A stretch of DNA of 64,000 nucleotides from Aedes albopictus. Taxonomy: Eukaryota; Arthropoda; Insecta; Diptera; Culicidae. The position numbers and the translations under genes were made by a program. The stretch is from the NCBI RefSeq assembly GCF_035046485.1, contig NC_085137.1, positions 10,494,252 through 10,558,251 on the forward strand. Direction: 5' to 3'. Shown here one piece after another: positions 60,452-64,000 of the stretch. The notes under the pieces are model-generated. The model saw nothing but the letters and a program-made list of their open reading frames with translations. It searched no databases and had not been told where the DNA came from. Numbering within the stretch: position 1 is the stretch's first letter; every line of letters starts with the position of its first letter.

Positions 60452-60726
60452 CTGTTGGATTAATCACTAAGGCCAACACTGTCCTCAAAGGACCACTGAG
60501 CTACCCAGGGGCACCGACAAATCACCGGGGGAATGTTTCGGACGCGTAACGGCGGAGAACACGGAGCAACACAAAGTACGTGTGCACGTCGCGGCGGTCG
60601 GTTTATTTATACTAACAATATATGTACAAACAATAACAATCAACATACATACATTTAGCAGGGTCGGCGCAGGGCAATGATGATGAACATCGCAACATAC
60701 ATCAGGCTGGCCCAAATATTTCAACA
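60452..60726 (-). repeat. copia 5' LTR
   Basis: 275 bp, TGTTG...CAACA. It is the partner of 58268-58540. Confidence 0.9.
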
Positions 60727-60984
60727 AAAAGAACGCCAACAAAACCCAAAATAAAAGGTGTATTAAATTTAAGGACGGTTCTCATAACGTCTACAAGAAT
60801 AGTTGGTCATCAAAATGTTACTTGGGATGGAACCCCCGAAATTCTCTGGAACACCCATGGGACACCTCTATAACCCCCTGCCTGAAGTTCTTTGGAATAC
60901 CCATAACAGATTCACGTAGTTTTCCAACTGAAAGTCATTTTGATATTGGGCTCACTTCGAGTTACACTGATGCTATGTTTCCGT

Positions 60985-61227
60985 TCCAATTGTTTTTACG
61001 AGGCTGTACAACAGCCCCCCAACTTTCCGGGGGACCAGGATGCACAGTTGAACTACCTTTCGAACATCGATCAGCCGAATATGGGGAACAGACGCGCTCC
61101 TAACCGGGATAACAGACGTTCCATTCTCTATCAACCTCGGTTGGTTGGTTATTCGATCTTCCCCTAAGGTTGCTCGTGATATAGTTGATTCTATTTGTAA
61201 GTAAAGATAGGAGTTACTTGGTAGGAT
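60985..61227 (-). mobile_element. LINE 5'-region relic
   Basis: Diverged copy of 47310-47625 (CCCCCAACTTTCCGGGGGAC; GAACAGACGCGCTCC; GATCTTCCCCTAAGGTTGCT) in the same orientation. It is cut by the SINE inserted at 61228. Confidence 0.55.
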
Positions 61228-61411
61228 TTTTTTTTATCTGTATTAACGAGATTTTTAGCCCTAGGCTAGTTCATCTCGGGACCCACGCTTCACTTCCCTT
61301 CCGAAGGAAGAACTTACATTTTGCGGGTTTGTCGGGAGTGGGATTCGATCCCAGGTCCTCGGCGTGATAATCAAATGTTCTAACCATCACACCAGGTCCG
61401 CTCCACTGCTC
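61228..61411 (-). mobile_element. tRNA-derived SINE, family 2 (copy F)
   Basis: The TSD GGTAGGAT flanks it (61220-61227 and 61412-61419). On the minus strand the head GAGCAGTGGAGCGGACCTGG, the box B GGGATCGAATCCC and the body match copy E at 45246-45421, ending in a T-rich (A-rich on its own strand) tail. Confidence 0.9.
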
Positions 61412-61429
61412 GGTAGGATGTTAAGGACC

Positions 61430-61600
61430 TCAATGCAGTCTATGTAGACTGCTGGTATGCATAACCTAGCCTTTAAGAACCGGTAACTACATTTCACAGT
61501 CTAATCTTTCTCGCAAACTACACCAAGGTATTTATATCTCACATTAATCTCACTAACGATCTTCCCTGTCCTACTAACATCAAGATGCTAATTGTGCTTT
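61430..61600 (-). pseudogene. Possible LINE reverse transcriptase relic
   Basis: A minus-strand frame reads NVRYKYLGVVCEKD around 61550-61510, resembling the YLGV motif that follows the RT palm in LINEs. There is little else to support it. Confidence 0.35.
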
Positions 61601-61694
61601 GTGCCGTGGAGTCAACCCTAAACTGCCCAAAATCGGATCTCATCACGAGCGCATTCCAAACGCTCTTTTCTCTCTGCTTGATCTGCCATTTCAG

Positions 61695-64000
61695 GCGACA
61701 ACTGGGAGTGTGATCTATCGGCTGAGGAGGGTGACGAAAGCGGTGAAAACGTGTATGGGATCAACAACTTGCCGGCGGCCATGTACACCGGACCAACGGG
61801 TAGACCCGTACCTTCAACGACGCCCCTTCGATCGATGGAAAGGGACGTGGCGCCTACCGAGGGCGTTGGCTACGGTGCCAGTGGGGTTCTTGAGGGAGGA
61901 ATCACCACTGAAGCAGAACCTACGAACGAATCGGAAACTGTGACACCTGTCGAATTACAGCTTTCGAATCTCCCAACCGTCAGCGGAGATAATGAAGGTT
62001 ATTATATTGTATTGGATGGCGATGGAAACAATCGCACGACCATCTATCACACACCTGCCCCGAACGAAGAAGAAGAAACGGAAGAATTCAGCGGAGATGG
62101 TGTAATTGAAGATGTGCCTTCGGCCAGCGGAGCAAGTTACGACGGAGAAATGGAAGACAAACAGTCCTCGGCGATGTTGTCATCTGAAGAAAACATGGAA
62201 CTGTCAAAGGATCATTTGAACTTATTCTTGGCGGACTATACTCTACAGGGGAGCAGTGAGTCTCCTTCGAAGAATAAGAAAAAGAAGAAGAAGCATCCAC
62301 TGCCGCCGGATGGCAAGATCCATCCAGAACATCTATCGACTATTCTGCATCAGCAGAAGAAATTGAACAAATATGCTTCTCAAATCAAACGGAAGGGAGA
62401 TCCAACGGGCGGAATCGGGAATATGTCACCATTCTCGGATAGGCCCGTATTCACGAGCCGTCCGGAAGGCTCGGTCCTGTTCAATGTGCCACAAAGACTT
62501 CCAGAAGAGTCCAACTCAAAGCCTCCGCTTATGTCCGAAGATGTGATACGGAGTATTATTGAGATCTCCAAGCAGATGATGACCCAGCAGAAGCCTTCGA
62601 TTGAAGAGATGTACGTGAAGCCTATCTTCATCCCAATCTCCGTCAGTTCGCCATCACAGGACTTCACCAGGCTCCCTGAAAATCCGAGCAAAATCGTGTA
62701 CCACCAGCTGTTTCCATCGCTTTCCAATCAAAGTTCTCAGTTCAGTACAAAACCGATCGGTATTACAATAACCAACCCTTACACTCTAGGTCAGGCAACG
62801 ATTTACGACAACTTGCGCGAACAGATCATGAACGAGTCGATGTACACTAACTATCAAACGTCGTTCATGGACGCCTATGGCAGCCGCTTCCCAATGCAAC
62901 CGCCCATGCGCAACGCCCCAATATACCCATACCCACCACCGCCACCGATGGCCTATCCAGTGTTCAGCCAGCCGCAATACCAGTACCCCCACCCGTATCC
63001 CTACTACGACCAATCGTTGATCATGAACCGCCTGAGGAACAATGGCGCCTCAGAAAACGAAGACTCTCAGTCAAACGAAAACGTCCTCTCCGAAGAAGAA
63101 GACACGGCGTCAGCTGAAGTCCCAGAAAAGGACGTTCAAGCTGCCGTCAACATCGAATCAAACGAAGAAGAAAGCGAAGAAGTTTCCGAACCATCCGGAA
63201 CCAAGAAGCTCATTGCAGTTGGTGGATCCATTATGAACTACAACGACTACAAGGACAGCATTCTACCTCTGCTGGACGCCAACCCGGACGACGTCCGTAT
63301 CTCCGTTTTGACTTGTACCCTCGGATCACGGCAACCGAACAAGACCGACTGTACCAAGTACTACGTATGCAACCCCCAGAATGGAGCATTCCAGTCTTTC
63401 ACCTGTCCGTCGTTCACCGCCTTCAACGCAGACACTCGTCTCTGTGACTCTGCCACGTACAAATCCTGCCAGAACGTCAAACAGACTACAACGACTTCCA
63501 AGCCCACCACTCTCTCTCGAATAGCTCAGACTACTACTCATCAGACCAAGCTCTCCTCGGAAGCCAATCAGCTGAAGGAGAATCTCCTGACTGCCCACAA
63601 GTACATCGATATGATCAAAAAGCAGGCCTACAAGATCCTCAGTCGCAACAAGGTTACCACCGAGAACCCCATAGAACCGCCGGAAAATGACGGCATGATC
63701 CGTATTACGGCACCCACCATGTCCAGCATGCTTCCGTCGATCACCGCTCCGACGTTCACCTCGTCCACAACGACGAAGCGACTGAAATCCAAGCCCAAAC
63801 GGAAGCACCAAACCAAGAAGCGGACGTCCGTCAAGTCCGGCCTGCACAAGTCCGTCCTGTCCAAGGCGTCTCGCAAGTCGACGAGTTCGACCACGAGCAC
63901 TACGTCGACAACGACCACCACGACCAGCACGACGGAACCACCGGTGCCCAAAGCGCCCAAATGCAAGAAGAACGGCAAAATGCCCGATCCGGCGGTGAAG
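61695..64000 (+). CDS. Secreted chitin-binding protein, second coding exon (runs past window end)
   Basis: Joined to 35194, this exon starts with codon 88 (G|GC) and GDNWEC, supplying the sixth cysteine (C93) of the first CBM14 domain. It is open to the window edge (residue 856). Residues 94-484 are mostly acidic or polar, with a KNKKKKKKH run at 62271-62297. Residues about 485-527 are Pro/Tyr-rich (YPYPPPPPMAYP). Residues 628-679 form a complete second CBM14 domain with six cysteines (C628, C640, C646, C658, C671, C679) and the pattern TKYYVC. A Thr/Ser-rich mucin-like linker and a basic stretch (SKPKRKHQTKKRTS) follow. C844 in CKKNGKMPDP may open a third CBM14 domain. Codon use is GC-rich and unlike the flanking AT-rich intron. 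The layout fits peritrophin/cuticle-associated or mucin-like chitin-binding proteins; substrate binding is inferred from the family. It is the only host CDS supported downstream of the transposons. Confidence 0.88.

Larger units (their letters stand above)
58268..60726 (-). mobile_element. Ty1/copia element with two LTRs, encoding only gag and protease (2.46 kb)
   Basis: The LTRs (58268-58540 and 60452-60726) begin TGTTG and end CAACA. A perfect 5-bp TSD AAAAG flanks the element (58263-58267 and 60727-60731). The minus strand holds, in order, 5' LTR, primer site, gag-protease ORF, polypurine tract and 3' LTR. Integrase, RT and RNase H are absent, so it is a non-autonomous deletion derivative that would need enzymes from elsewhere. 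The LTRs differ by several substitutions and small indels at their left ends. Confidence 0.93.
35195..61694 (+). other. 26.5-kb intron 1 of the chitin-binding gene, packed with transposons
   Basis: The donor is GTGAGT at 35195. The acceptor is TCTCTCTGCTTGATCTGCCA followed by TTTCAG, ending 61694. The intron is phase 1. It contains at least 3 SINEs plus a split one, a hAT-type element, a Penelope-like pair, a BEL/Pao tail, LINE fragments, a copia element and numerous MITEs, listed separately. Positions 48000-48430 and 35260-35700 show no repeats that I recognise. Confidence 0.8.

Noticed and set aside
62380..63978. Minus-strand open frames opposite exon 2 (for example 63326-63847 and 63628-63978)
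   Set aside because: They are mirror frames of a GC-rich coding exon with Thr/Lys codons; no motif, and the plus strand has the CBM14 evidence.

Overview
The window reads as nuclear DNA of a culicine mosquito (Aedes-like). The evidence is a very high density of several mosquito-type repeats: tRNA-headed SINEs, R1-type and endonuclease-bearing LINEs, Ty1/copia, BEL/Pao, Penelope-like, hAT and many TA-flanked MITEs. It also has large introns and widespread degenerate low-complexity DNA. Species assignment is inference. I see no prokaryotic genes, rRNA, CRISPR array or functional tRNA gene.

Only one host gene is supported. It encodes a secreted chitin-binding (peritrophin-A/CBM14) protein on the + strand. 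Exon 1 (CDS 34933-35194) carries a signal peptide and five of the six cysteines of a CBM14 domain. It ends at a CTG|GTGAGT donor in phase 1. The matching acceptor (pyrimidine-rich tract then AG at 61693-61694) opens exon 2 (61695 to past the window end). Its first codons supply the missing sixth cysteine, and it stays open for 768 codons. Exon 2 has a complete second CBM14 domain and the probable start of a third. The intron is 26,500 bp and is filled with nested transposons.

Layout. 1-5300: LINE fragments, one internally deleted and split by a TIR element. 5800-9050: three TIR/foldback elements. 9950-16500: a Ty1/copia relic interrupted by a SINE, then an R1 LINE split by a 3.4-kb hAT-type element that itself holds two TA-flanked MITEs. 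17900-26300: paired MITE copies, degenerate repeats, and a 2.1-kb nearly pure (GATA)n array. 26458-31127: a pogo-like TIR element carrying a SINE and two members of a family with an ATGCTC-rich tail and unusually long target duplications. 32957-34010: a foldback with internal duplication. 34011-35194: 5' region and exon 1. 35195-61694: the intron. It holds a hAT-type element (36283-42578) inserted in a SINE and itself hit by a head-to-head pair of Penelope-like copies. It also holds a BEL/Pao tail fused to a LINE endonuclease, a further SINE, MITEs, and a gag-protease-only copia element with both LTRs and perfect TSDs.

Nesting gives relative ages, for example SINE < hAT < Penelope pair at 36-42 kb, where the last to arrive is the youngest. 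No intact transposase or complete pol gene is present. The nearest to intact mobile ORFs are the copia gag-protease and the Penelope RT/GIY-YIG copies, and the latter are truncated and frameshifted.
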